Both the position numbers and the translations under genes were made by a program. DNA of 64,000 bases. Source: Phycicoccus sp. Root101 (GTDB lineage: Bacteria > Actinomycetota > Actinomycetes > Actinomycetales > Dermatophilaceae). The stretch spans positions 62,001 through 126,000 of the forward strand of contig NZ_LMCM01000011.1 in NCBI RefSeq assembly GCF_001426245.1, in the 5' to 3' direction. This document shows positions 55,232-62,628 of this stretch, piece by piece. Within the stretch, counting starts at the first letter, position 1. Every line of letters begins with the position of its first letter. Under the pieces are notes generated by a model, which searched no databases, was not told the origin of the DNA, and saw only the letters and a program-made list of their open reading frames with translations.

Positions 55232-56455
55232 CTAGCCGGCGTACACGTGGATCGAGCTGCCGACGTCGTCGAGCATGGCCCGCAGGGTGTCGTAGTCGGG
55301 GTGGCGCATGCGGACGTAGGCGTTCGCCATGTAGCCGGCCTCGACCGCCTGGGTGTGGTGGCCCTCCGGGGGGAAGTGGGCGTCGATGACCCACTCCCCG
55401 TGCCGTGCCTGCATCTCGTCGATGCCGCTGTAGCCCCGGATCTGGCCGTCGGCGTCGGGCCGCAGCGCGACGATGCCTGCGGAGTAGGGGCGCAGCATCT
55501 GCCGCTCGGGGACGCCGTGCACGATCACGTGCGCCCACTCGCGGTAGACGTCGACGTCGTTGCTGGCGGAGTAGAGGTCCCAGCAGCCCACCCCCGGCGG
55601 GCGACAGCCGATCTCGGAGAACTTCAGGCCCTTGGGACCGTGGAACCACTCCATGTGGGTCGCCGACGTCCCGATCCCGAGGGCCGTGATCACGCGTTGG
55701 CCCATGTCGGCGACCTCGCGGTAGAAGTCGGAGTCGGCCACCCGGTTGGTGGTGACGAACTGCGGCGAGATCCAGCGCGTGCGCATCGCCTCGAGGACGT
55801 TGGGGTAGTAGTGCGTGGTCCAGTCGTGGACGATCCGGCCGTCGCTGGTGATGGTGTCGTAGAAGCCCTCGTGGCCCTCGACGAACTCCTCGACGGCGAT
55901 CGACTCGGCGCCGTGGCTGCCGAAGTCCACCAGGGCCCGCGCCAGCTGGGCGTCGTCGTCGACCCGGGTGGTGTCCTTGGCCCCGGCGCCGTCGCGCGGC
56001 TTGAGGATGAGCGGGTAGCCGTGCTCCTCGGCGAAGGCCCACACCTCGTGGGCGTGGTCGACCCCGCGGGAGGCCGCCGTCGGCACCCCGGCCTCGCGGA
56101 GCGCCTGCTTCATCGAGGGCTTGTCGCGGCACAGCCAGGTCGTGCGGACGGAGGTGCCGGGGATCCCGGTGGCCTCTCGCACGTGCGCGGCCGTCATCGT
56201 GTGGGCCTCGACGGTGGCCTCGAGCCGGTCGACCCAGACCTTGGTCTGGATGAAGCGCACCGCCTCGGTCATCTCGTGCAGGCTCGTCACCGACCCCACG
56301 CGGTAGTAGCCGGTCAGCGCGTCGCGGAGCTCGTCGTCGAGCTGCCACTCCTCCGACTCGCCGATGCCGATGACGTTGGCACCGACCGACGAGAGCGCGA
56401 AGGCGAACCGGCGCTGGTTGGCGGGGAACCCGGGCTCGACGAAGATGACGTTCAC
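55232..56455 (-). CDS. ATP-grasp domain ligase, function unknown
   Basis: The 407-residue protein is an ATP-grasp enzyme, forming an amide or thioester from a carboxylate via acyl phosphate. GYPLILKPRDGAGAKDTTRV contains the ATP-binding lysine and glycine-rich loop, AVEEFVEGHEGF the adenine-side acids, and LKFSEIGCRPPGVG the Mg-binding Glu followed by an Arg. N-terminal NVIFVEPGFPANQRRFA gives the pre-ATP-grasp Rossmann half. It matches no named pathway enzyme I can recall, so specificity is open. The GTG start overlaps the menC stop (GTGA), which ties its expression to menaquinone synthesis. Confidence 0.78.
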   Translation of the reverse strand: MNVIFVEPGFPANQRRFAFALSSVGANVIGIGESEEWQLDDELRDALTGYYRVGSVTSLHEMTEAVRFIQTKVWVDRLEATVEAHTMTAAHVREATGIPGTSVRTTWLCRDKPSMKQALREAGVPTAASRGVDHAHEVWAFAEEHGYPLILKPRDGAGAKDTTRVDDDAQLARALVDFGSHGAESIAVEEFVEGHEGFYDTITSDGRIVHDWTTHYYPNVLEAMRTRWISPQFVTTNRVADSDFYREVADMGQRVITALGIGTSATHMEWFHGPKGLKFSEIGCRPPGVGCWDLYSASNDVDVYREWAHVIVHGVPERQMLRPYSAGIVALRPDADGQIRGYSGIDEMQARHGEWVIDAHFPPEGHHTQAVEAGYMANAYVRMRHPDYDTLRAMLDDVGSSIHVYAG

Positions 56456-57477
56456 GGGTCGACCGTAGCGCCGCCGAGCAGTGCGTGGCATGCGGTGACG
56501 CGCTCGCGCCACCACGCGATGCGGTCGGCAGGAGCCGCCCACCGGTCCAGCAGGGCGTCGTCCGCCTCGACCCGGCCCACGGGCAGGGCGCCCCCGGCCG
56601 GCAGGAGGGACGGGGCCGTGACGTCGCCGTCGAGCAGTGCGACCGTGCCCAGGCCGCAGGCGTACGGCAGGTCGGGCAGGGCCGCCGCGAGCGCCACCCC
56701 CGCCGACATCCCCACGGAGGTGTCCAGGGCTGACGAGACGACCGCGGGCAGGCCGCAGGCCTCCACCACCGCCAGGGCTCGGCGCACGCCGCCGAGCGGG
56801 GCGACCTTGACGACGACGAGGTCCGCCGCCTCCAGCCGGGCCACCCGGATCGGGTCCTCGGCCTTGCGGATCGACTCGTCGGCCGCGACGAGGACGTCGA
56901 TCCCGTTGCGCGCCAAGACCAGTCGCAGCTCCCGCAGCTCCTCGACGGTGGCGCAGGGCTGCTCCGCGTACTCCAACCCGTGGGGCGCCAGCCGTCGGAG
57001 CGCCTCGGTCGCCTCCTCGACGGTCCACCCGCCGTTGGCGTCGACGCGGATGCGCCCCGCCCGACCCAGCGCGTCGCGCACGGCCGCCACCCGGTCGACG
57101 TCGTCCTGCACCGACTGGCCGCGCTCGGCCACCTTCACCTTCGCCGTCGTCGCCCCGTCGAACCGCGCCAGGACCTCGCCGACCCGGTCGGCGGCCACCG
57201 CCGGGACCGTCGCGTTGACGGGGACGCGCTCTCGGAGCGGGTCCGGCCACGCGCCATACGCCGCCTCGACCGCGGCGGCCAGCCACCGTGAGGCCTCGGG
57301 CGGCTGGTACTCGAGGAAGGGCGAGAACTCACCCCAACCCGACGGACCACGCAGCAGGGCGGCCTCGCGCAGCTCGACGCCGCGGAAGCGGACCCGCATC
57401 GGGATCGAGACCACGCGCAGGTCGGCGAGGAGGTCGCCGAGCGGGGGCACGTCCGGGCCGGCGGGGTGGTCGCTCAC
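56452..57477 (-). CDS. menC: o-Succinylbenzoate synthase
   Basis: MenC (341 residues) is an enolase-superfamily dehydratase making o-succinylbenzoate from SHCHC. The short actinobacterial form is seen: IPMRVRFRGVELREAALLRGPSGWGEFSPF, the catalytic lysine region TAKVKVAERGQ, metal ligands in RVDANGGWT, YAEQPC and AADESIRKAED, and the second catalytic lysine in VVVKVAPLGG. N-succinylamino acid racemase belongs to the same fold but lacks this N-terminal pattern. GTG at 57477 has TTGGAT 12 nt upstream. Its stop overlaps the ATP-grasp start. Confidence 0.92.
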   Translation of the reverse strand: MSDHPAGPDVPPLGDLLADLRVVSIPMRVRFRGVELREAALLRGPSGWGEFSPFLEYQPPEASRWLAAAVEAAYGAWPDPLRERVPVNATVPAVAADRVGEVLARFDGATTAKVKVAERGQSVQDDVDRVAAVRDALGRAGRIRVDANGGWTVEEATEALRRLAPHGLEYAEQPCATVEELRELRLVLARNGIDVLVAADESIRKAEDPIRVARLEAADLVVVKVAPLGGVRRALAVVEACGLPAVVSSALDTSVGMSAGVALAAALPDLPYACGLGTVALLDGDVTAPSLLPAGGALPVGRVEADDALLDRWAAPADRIAWWRERVTACHALLGGATVDP

Positions 57478-57483
57478 CCGCCC

Positions 57484-57489
57484 ATCCAA
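57484..57489 (-). promoter_or_regulatory. Possible -10 element of leaderless menC promoter
   Basis: TTGGAT on the minus strand begins 12 nt before the GTG at 57477. The second base is T, not A, so the match is weak. Confidence 0.3.
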
Positions 57490-57514
57490 CCGCTCTCCCG
57501 GCCGACGGTGAACC

Positions 57515-58789
57515 TCAGGCGGCCCGGACGGCCTTCTGCACCTCGTTGGCGGCGAGCGCGATGAAGGCCGCCGCGCACAGCACCATGGCGATGTTGGACG
57601 GCAGCCTGTTGCGCCACTCGCGCGGCACCCGGTCGGTGTTGAGCAGCCACAGCAACGTGATCGACAGGAACGGCATGAAGAACGCACCCAGCACGCCGTA
57701 CGCGAGGATCAAGTAGACGGGCTTGCCGAGGAACATCATGAGCATCGGCGGGAAGGTCAGCCAGAGGATGTAGGCGCGGTACCACTTGCCGCCGAGCCGG
57801 ACGTCCGGGTGGTTCTCGCGGAGCCCTCGCACGTGGCCCACGAAGTCGGCGAACATCATCGAGACGCCATTCCAGACCCCGACGAGCGAGGACATCGCCG
57901 CTGCCCAGAAGCCGACGAGGAACACGCTGCCCGCCCACGAGCCGTACCGGGCGGCCAGGACGTCGGAGAGGTTGAGCAGGCCCTCGTCACCGGTCTTGAT
58001 GGCGATGTTGGCGGAGTAGAGCAGCTCGGCACCGACGATCAGGGTCGAGACGACGAAGATGCCGGTCACGACGTAGGCGACGCCGTTGTCGATCCGCATG
58101 ACGCGCATGTGGCCGGGCGTGGTCCAGCCCTTCTCCCGGATCCAGTAGCCGTAGGCGGCCAGGGTGATCGTGCCGCCGACGCCTCCGGCCACCGACAGGA
58201 CGTTGACGAGGGCACCGTCCGGGATGAGGGGGACCAGGCCTGCGGCGAGCTCGGGCAGGTTGGGCAGGGTCAGGATCGCGGCCCCGACCATCGTCACGAA
58301 CATGATGCCGACCAGGGCCGCGCAGACCTTCTCGAACAACGCGTAGCGGCCCCACCAGACGAGGACGAGCCCGAGCAGCCCGGAGAGGATGCCCCACACC
58401 GCCACCGGGAGGAACGGCATGAGCGAGTGCAGCGGCAGTCCCGTGCCGGCCATCGCCGCGGCGCCGTAGACGAAGCCCCAGATGACGATGTACGGCCCGA
58501 AGTAACAAGTCGTCCAGCGGCCGAGCGTGGACCAGCCCTGGTAGATCGTGCGGCCGGTCGCGAGGGAGTACCGGCCGGCGCCCTCGACGAGGACGACCTT
58601 CATGATGCAGCCGACGACCACGGTCCAGAGCAGGGCGTAGCCGTACTTGCTGCCGGCGATGAGGGTCGCGACGAGGTCGGCGGCACCCACGCCCGTGGCG
58701 GCGACCACCAGCCCCGGGCCGACGAGGCTCCAGCCGGGCCTGCGCCCGCCGGTCGTGGTCGAGGTGGTCGTGTCGGTGGCACTGGCCAT
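57515..58789 (-). CDS. Nramp-related membrane transporter lacking canonical metal motifs
   Basis: The 424-residue protein has eleven or so helices of the LeuT-fold Nramp family. Helix 1 reads GVGAADLVATLIAGSKYGYALLW: the aspartate is kept (Asp38) but the Pro-Gly-Asn of the canonical DPGN is replaced. Helix 6, where Mn/Fe transporters have MPHN, reads GGTITLAAYGYWIREKGW (206-222), so the metal-binding Met and His are absent. Substrate is therefore uncertain, and standard Mn2+/Fe2+ import should not be assumed. ATG with GGAG 10 nt upstream. It is divergent from glutathione peroxidase and 37 bp from menC. Confidence 0.85.
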   Translation of the reverse strand: MASATDTTTSTTTGGRRPGWSLVGPGLVVAATGVGAADLVATLIAGSKYGYALLWTVVVGCIMKVVLVEGAGRYSLATGRTIYQGWSTLGRWTTCYFGPYIVIWGFVYGAAAMAGTGLPLHSLMPFLPVAVWGILSGLLGLVLVWWGRYALFEKVCAALVGIMFVTMVGAAILTLPNLPELAAGLVPLIPDGALVNVLSVAGGVGGTITLAAYGYWIREKGWTTPGHMRVMRIDNGVAYVVTGIFVVSTLIVGAELLYSANIAIKTGDEGLLNLSDVLAARYGSWAGSVFLVGFWAAAMSSLVGVWNGVSMMFADFVGHVRGLRENHPDVRLGGKWYRAYILWLTFPPMLMMFLGKPVYLILAYGVLGAFFMPFLSITLLWLLNTDRVPREWRNRLPSNIAMVLCAAAFIALAANEVQKAVRAA

Positions 58790-58826
58790 GGGTCACTCCG
58801 GTGTCGGCGCTGACAAGGAGCGCCCC

Positions 58827-58832
58827 ACGCTA
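58827..58832 (-). promoter_or_regulatory. Possible -10 element of the Nramp-like gene
   Basis: TAGCGT on the minus strand gives a leader of about 31 nt with a GGAG ribosome site before the ATG at 58789. No -35 is obvious. Confidence 0.4.
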
Positions 58833-58883
58833 TCCGGAAACGGACATAACGGTCCATCGCGGGCAGTGGTCCCCGGGGGCACG

Positions 58884-58889
58884 TAGCGT
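58884..58889 (+). promoter_or_regulatory. -10 element of leaderless glutathione peroxidase promoter
   Basis: TAGCGT begins 13 nt before the ATG at 58897. No ribosome site precedes the start. Confidence 0.55.
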
Positions 58890-58896
58890 GTCGGAC

Positions 58897-59379
58897 ATGC
58901 CTACGTTGTCCGACTTCGCCGCCACCACCCTCGAGGGATCCGACCAGGACCTGTCCGCGTACGCGGGCAAGGTCGTCCTCGTCGTCAACACCGCCAGCCA
59001 GTGCGGCTTCACGCCACAGCTCGGCGGCCTCGAGGAGCTCTACCGCACCTACGCCGACCAGGGCCTCGTGGTCCTCGGGTTCCCCTGCAACCAGTTCGGT
59101 GGCCAGGAGCCCAACACCGAGGAGCAGATCGGGTCGTTCTGCGAGCGCAACTACGGGGTCACGTTCCCGATGTTCGCCAAGGTCGACGTCAACGGCGACG
59201 ACGCCCACCCCCTCTACGACTGGCTCAAGTCGGAGAAGGGTGGCCTGCTCGGCAAGAAGATCAAGTGGAACTTCGCCAAGTTCCTCGTCGGCCGCGACGG
59301 CCAGGTCATCAAGCGTTTCTCCCCCACCACCGAACCGAGCAACCTGACCAAGGACATCGAGAAGGCCCTCGCCGCCTGA
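58897..59379 (+). CDS. Glutathione peroxidase family (thioredoxin-dependent peroxidase)
   Basis: The 160-residue cytoplasmic peroxidase has the catalytic Cys in NTASQCGFTPQL (about residue 36), the Gln in GFPCNQFGGQEP and the Trp/Asn in KIKWNFAKFLV. It uses cysteine, not selenocysteine. Actinobacteria lack glutathione, so thioredoxin or mycoredoxin is the likely reductant. The second cysteine in FPCNQFG is in the place used as resolving site in bacterial members. It is a single-gene unit with its own leaderless promoter and a strong hairpin after it. Confidence 0.93.
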   Translation: MPTLSDFAATTLEGSDQDLSAYAGKVVLVVNTASQCGFTPQLGGLEELYRTYADQGLVVLGFPCNQFGGQEPNTEEQIGSFCERNYGVTFPMFAKVDVNGDDAHPLYDWLKSEKGGLLGKKIKWNFAKFLVGRDGQVIKRFSPTTEPSNLTKDIEKALAA

Positions 59380-59398
59380 CGCCGTCCACCTGCTCCAG

Positions 59399-59428
59399 GG
59401 GGCGCCCCACCGATGGGTGGGGCGCCCC
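59399..59428 (+). terminator. 13-bp hairpin terminator after glutathione peroxidase
   Basis: GGGGCGCCCCACC (59399-59411) pairs perfectly with 59416-59428 over a GATG tetraloop. It lies 20 bp after the stop codon. Confidence 0.8.
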
Positions 59429-59466
59429 GCGTCGTCCCTGCCCCGCTCGCGGAAGGCCCGCGCGGG

Positions 59467-59472
59467 TAGCCT
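59467..59472 (+). promoter_or_regulatory. -10 element of leaderless menB promoter
   Basis: TAGCCT begins exactly 12 nt before the GTG at 59479, directly supporting that start. No ribosome site is visible. Confidence 0.6.
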
Positions 59473-59478
59473 CGCGGC

Positions 59479-60426
59479 GTGAGCGAGCAGCCGACCGTCA
59501 GCGAGACCTTCGACCCGAGCGCGTGGGAGCCGGTCGACGGCTTCGCCTTCACCGACATCACGTACCACCGAGCCAACGGCCTGGGTGCGGTGCGGATCGC
59601 GTTCGACCGGCCCGAGGTGCTCAACGCGTTCCGGCCGCACACCGTCGACGAGCTCTACCAGGCGCTCGACCACGCGCGCCGCACCCCCGACGTCGGCGTC
59701 GTCCTCATCACCGGCAACGGCCCCGGCCCCGCTGGCACCGGCGCGGAGGGCAAGTGGGCGTTCTGCTCCGGCGGCGACCAGCGCATCCGAGGCCGCTCCG
59801 GCTACCAGTACGCCAAGGACGACTCCGACGACACGGCTGCGGGGGTGGACGACCGCCGGGTCAAGGCCGAGGGCGGACGGCTGCACATCCTCGAGGTGCA
59901 GCGCCTGATCCGCACGATGCCCAAGGTCGTCATCGCCGTCGTCCCCGGCTGGGCGGCCGGTGGCGGCCACTCGCTGCACGTGGTCTGCGACCTCACGATC
60001 GCCAGCCGGGAGCACGCGAGGTTCAAGCAGACCGACGCCGACGTGGGCTCGTTCGACGGCGGCTACGGCAGCGCCTACCTCGCGAAGATGGTCGGCCAGA
60101 AGTTCGCCCGCGAGATCTTCTTCCTCGGGCGGACCTACACCGCCGAGGACATGCAGCGGATGGGCGCCGTGAACATCGTCGCCGACCACGCCACCCTCGA
60201 GGCCGAGGCCCTCCAGGCGGCCCGCGAGATCATGGGCAAGAGCCCGCAGGCGCAGCGCATGCTCAAGTTCGCGTTCAACCTGCTCGACGACGGGTTGATG
60301 GGCCAGCAGGTGTTCGCCGGGGAGGCGACCCGGCTCGCCTACATGACGGACGAGGCCGTCGAGGGCCGCGACCAGTTCCTCGAGAAGCGCGACCCCGACT
60401 GGTCCCCCTACCCCTGGTACTTCTGA
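59479..60426 (+). CDS. menB: 1,4-Dihydroxy-2-naphthoyl-CoA synthase
   Basis: MenB (315 residues) is a crotonase-fold enzyme that closes the naphthoate ring of o-succinylbenzoyl-CoA. The oxyanion hole is in WAFCSGGDQRIRG and PGWAAGGGHSLHVVCDL; ARFKQTDADVGSFDGGYGSAYL carries the active-site aspartate, and C-terminal DPDWSPYPWYF is typical of MenB and not other crotonases. Length is normal for the actinobacterial form with a 20-residue leader. It is transcribed alone from its own promoter. Confidence 0.96.
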   Translation: MSEQPTVSETFDPSAWEPVDGFAFTDITYHRANGLGAVRIAFDRPEVLNAFRPHTVDELYQALDHARRTPDVGVVLITGNGPGPAGTGAEGKWAFCSGGDQRIRGRSGYQYAKDDSDDTAAGVDDRRVKAEGGRLHILEVQRLIRTMPKVVIAVVPGWAAGGGHSLHVVCDLTIASREHARFKQTDADVGSFDGGYGSAYLAKMVGQKFAREIFFLGRTYTAEDMQRMGAVNIVADHATLEAEALQAAREIMGKSPQAQRMLKFAFNLLDDGLMGQQVFAGEATRLAYMTDEAVEGRDQFLEKRDPDWSPYPWYF

Positions 60427-60435
60427 GCCAACGCT

Positions 60436-60503
60436 CCTGATCGGGCTGGCCCCTTGATCGGGGTGGCCCCCTGTTCGGGGTGACGCCCTGGTCGGGCTGA
60501 CCC
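60436..60503. repeat. Four imperfect 17-bp tandem repeats
   Basis: Units at 60436, 60453, 60470 and 60487 share the pattern C[CT]TG[AGT]TCGGG[GC]TG[GA]C[CG]C. They fill most of the 99-bp gap between the converging menB and hemerythrin-like genes. No hairpin of terminator strength is seen among them. Confidence 0.85.
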
Positions 60504-60525
60504 GCCGCCCTGGCCGGGGCGGGCC

Positions 60526-60978
60526 TCAGCCGGAACCGCCGAGGTCGACGTCGTACGCCTCGTAGACGAGGTCGGCGCCCTTCTGCCGGTGCCGCACCAG
60601 CTGCCCCATCAGCGTGGTGACCTCCTCTCGGAACACCGGCAGGTCCGCCATCGTCCCCCCGTGCTCGAGGACAGCGAGGTAGGCGTCGATGTCCTCGCGG
60701 TACCGCTCGTGCTCCCGCAGCAGCCGTTCCACCCGTCCCGTGAGCCGGGGCGAGTCGCGCCGGACCGAGGCGTAGAGCCCTCCGGGTCGCTCGGTGAGGT
60801 CGACGTGGTCCCGGAAGTCGTGCGCCAGCTCGGCCAGGGCAGCCCGCACCCTTTCGCGCCACGCGCCGCCCCTCGCGATCGGGGAGGCCAACGCCTCGTC
60901 GACCGCCGCGACCGAGTCGCGCAGCTCGGCACGGTGGTGCCGCACGCGCTCCAGGTATGCCGCGAAGTCCGCGTCCAT
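60526..60978 (-). CDS. Hemerythrin-like (HHE) domain protein
   Basis: The 150-residue helical protein has the spaced histidine pattern of HHE domains: ERVRHHRAELRDSV, LAHDFRDHVDLTE, RLLREHERYREDID and LVRHRQKGADLVYEAY, which could ligate a diiron centre. The terminal YEAYDVDLGG is shared by actinobacterial relatives. It may sense or store oxygen or iron, but the exact role is unknown. ATG at 60978 with a GGAGGTG ribosome site, divergent from menE. Confidence 0.75.
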   Translation of the reverse strand: MDADFAAYLERVRHHRAELRDSVAAVDEALASPIARGGAWRERVRAALAELAHDFRDHVDLTERPGGLYASVRRDSPRLTGRVERLLREHERYREDIDAYLAVLEHGGTMADLPVFREEVTTLMGQLVRHRQKGADLVYEAYDVDLGGSG

Positions 60979-61032
60979 GGCACCTCCCGCAGCCATCGTC
61001 CCGCCGCCGGGTGCCGCCGTCCAGCGCGGGTC

Positions 61033-61038
61033 TAGCCT
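61033..61038 (+). promoter_or_regulatory. -10 element of leaderless menE promoter
   Basis: TAGCCT begins exactly 12 nt before the GTG at 61045. No ribosome site is visible. Confidence 0.6.
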
Positions 61039-61044
61039 GACCTC

Positions 61045-62205
61045 GTGACGTCCCTGCGCCCACTTCCCATCGCCGCAGGACCAGCGGCCGCGCACGCCCT
61101 TCCGGTGCTGCGCGACGCCGTGGGAGGCGAGTTCGCCGTCCTCCCGTATGCCGCGGGAGGGGACCCCGTTCCCGTCCCCACCGGTGCCGTCCCCGACGAA
61201 GGCACCGCCCTGGTCGTGGGCACCTCGGGGTCGACCGGGAGCCCCAAGCTGGCCATGCTCCCGGCGACGGCTCTGGCAGCCAGCGCCCGGGCCACCCACG
61301 AACGCCTCGGCGGCACCGGCTCGTGGCTGCTCGCGATGCCGCCGAACCACATCGCCGGGGTCCAGGTGCTGCTGCGCTGCGTCGCCGCGGGAACCGAGCC
61401 GGGGTTCGTCGACCTGTCCGACGGGTTCACCGCAGCCGCCTTCGCGGCGGCGGCGGACTCCTTCGACGGCGACCGGCGCTACACCGCCCTCGTCCCGACC
61501 CAGCTCCTCCGGGTGCTCGACGACGCGGGAGCCACCCGAGCCCTGGCCGGGTTCGACGCCGTCCTCGTCGGGGGAGCCGCGACATCGCCCGCCCTGCTCG
61601 TCCGCGCCCGGGAAGCGGGCGCCACCGTCGTCACGACCTACGGCATGAGCGAGACCTGTGGCGGTTGCGTCTACGACGGGACGCCCCTGGCCACCACCGC
61701 GATCCGAACCGACGAGGAAGGACGCGTCCACCTCGGCGGCGACACCCTGGCCAGCGGCTACCTCGGCCGCCCCGACCTCACTGCCGACGCCTTCGTCACC
61801 GACGACGAAGGGGTCCGCTGGTTCCGCACGGACGACCTCGGCCACCGTGACCCCGAGACCGACCGCTGGCACGTCGACGGCCGCATCGACGACGTCATCA
61901 CCACCGGCGCGATGAAGATCTCCCCACGGGTCGTCGAAGAGGCCCTGACCTCCCTGCCCGACATCGCCGAGGCCGTGGTGCTCGGTCTGGAGGACCCCGA
62001 GTGGGGGCAGGTCGTCGCGGCCGCCGTCGTCGTCCGGCCGGGCGTGCGCCACCCCTCGGTCGTGCAGCTGCGGGACGCCTTGCGGGGCGGCCTCGCCGAC
62101 CACGCCCTTCCCCGGCGCCTCGTCGTCCTCGAGCAGCTGCCCCTGCGTGGCCCCGGCAAACCGGACCGTGCGGGGATCGCTGCCTTGTTCCACACCCGGC
62201 CATGA
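61045..62205 (+). CDS. menE: o-Succinylbenzoate-CoA ligase
   Basis: MenE (386 residues, the short actinobacterial form) activates o-succinylbenzoate with ATP and CoA. VVGTSGSTGSPKLAML is the AMP-binding P-loop, TTYGMSETCGGCVYDG the adenylate motif, RWFRTDDLGHRD and GRIDDVITTGAMKISP the hinge region, and GPGKPDRAG contains the C-terminal catalytic lysine. Context (menB, menC, menA nearby) supports this over other acyl-CoA ligases. GTG start fixed by the -10 element. Confidence 0.92.
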   Translation: MTSLRPLPIAAGPAAAHALPVLRDAVGGEFAVLPYAAGGDPVPVPTGAVPDEGTALVVGTSGSTGSPKLAMLPATALAASARATHERLGGTGSWLLAMPPNHIAGVQVLLRCVAAGTEPGFVDLSDGFTAAAFAAAADSFDGDRRYTALVPTQLLRVLDDAGATRALAGFDAVLVGGAATSPALLVRAREAGATVVTTYGMSETCGGCVYDGTPLATTAIRTDEEGRVHLGGDTLASGYLGRPDLTADAFVTDDEGVRWFRTDDLGHRDPETDRWHVDGRIDDVITTGAMKISPRVVEEALTSLPDIAEAVVLGLEDPEWGQVVAAAVVVRPGVRHPSVVQLRDALRGGLADHALPRRLVVLEQLPLRGPGKPDRAGIAALFHTRP

Positions 62206-62211
62206 CACGAT
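62206..62211 (+). promoter_or_regulatory. Possible -10 element of the PLDc_N gene
   Basis: CACGAT begins 12 nt before the ATG at 62218, directly after the menE stop. It has the same spacing as the other leaderless promoters. Confidence 0.35.
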
Positions 62212-62217
62212 GGGGAC

Positions 62218-62487
62218 ATGCTCCGGCTGCTCCCCTGGCTCGCGACGGTCGCCCTGACCGTCTATGCCGTCGTGGACTGCATCCAGACCGACGAGTCCCG
62301 GGTCCGCAACCTGCCCAAGCTGCTGTGGATCCTGTTGGTGCTGTTGTTCCCCCTCGTCGGCCCGATCGCCTGGCTCGTCGCCGGCCGACCGCCGAGGTCC
62401 ACCCCCGGACAGGGCCAGGGCCCGAGACCGCAGACTCGTCCTCCGCGTGGCCCCGATGACGACCCGGACTTCCTCCGTAGGCTCTGA
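62218..62487 (+). CDS. PLDc_N domain small membrane protein
   Basis: The 89-residue protein has two hydrophobic helices (about 4-20 and 34-55) around CIQTDESRVRNLPKLLWIL, the phospholipase D-nuclease N-terminal domain pattern (PLDc_N), then a proline-rich cytoplasmic tail. Such stand-alone proteins are common next to men genes in actinobacteria, but no activity is known. It lies 12 bp after menE and 141 bp before menA. Confidence 0.8.
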   Translation: MLRLLPWLATVALTVYAVVDCIQTDESRVRNLPKLLWILLVLLFPLVGPIAWLVAGRPPRSTPGQGQGPRPQTRPPRGPDDDPDFLRRL

Positions 62488-62628
62488 GCAGCGGTCCTGA
62501 CGGGAGCGCCCGAGCAGCCCGCGCCATACCCGGCCCGGCTCCTGCACCCAGCACTGCGGCGCTGAACCGGCGCCAAGACCACCCAGACCCCACCCAGCAC
62601 CCCACCGGCAAGCGAGAACACACACCGA

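Noticed and set aside
56452..57477. Dipeptide epimerase or N-succinylamino acid racemase, suggested by the peptide-related neighbours
   Set aside because: The N-terminal and active-site blocks match the short actinobacterial MenC form, and the other men genes are all nearby.
61045..62205. General acyl-CoA ligase unrelated to menaquinone
   Set aside because: The short length, divergent N-terminus and position between menB and menA fit MenE better.
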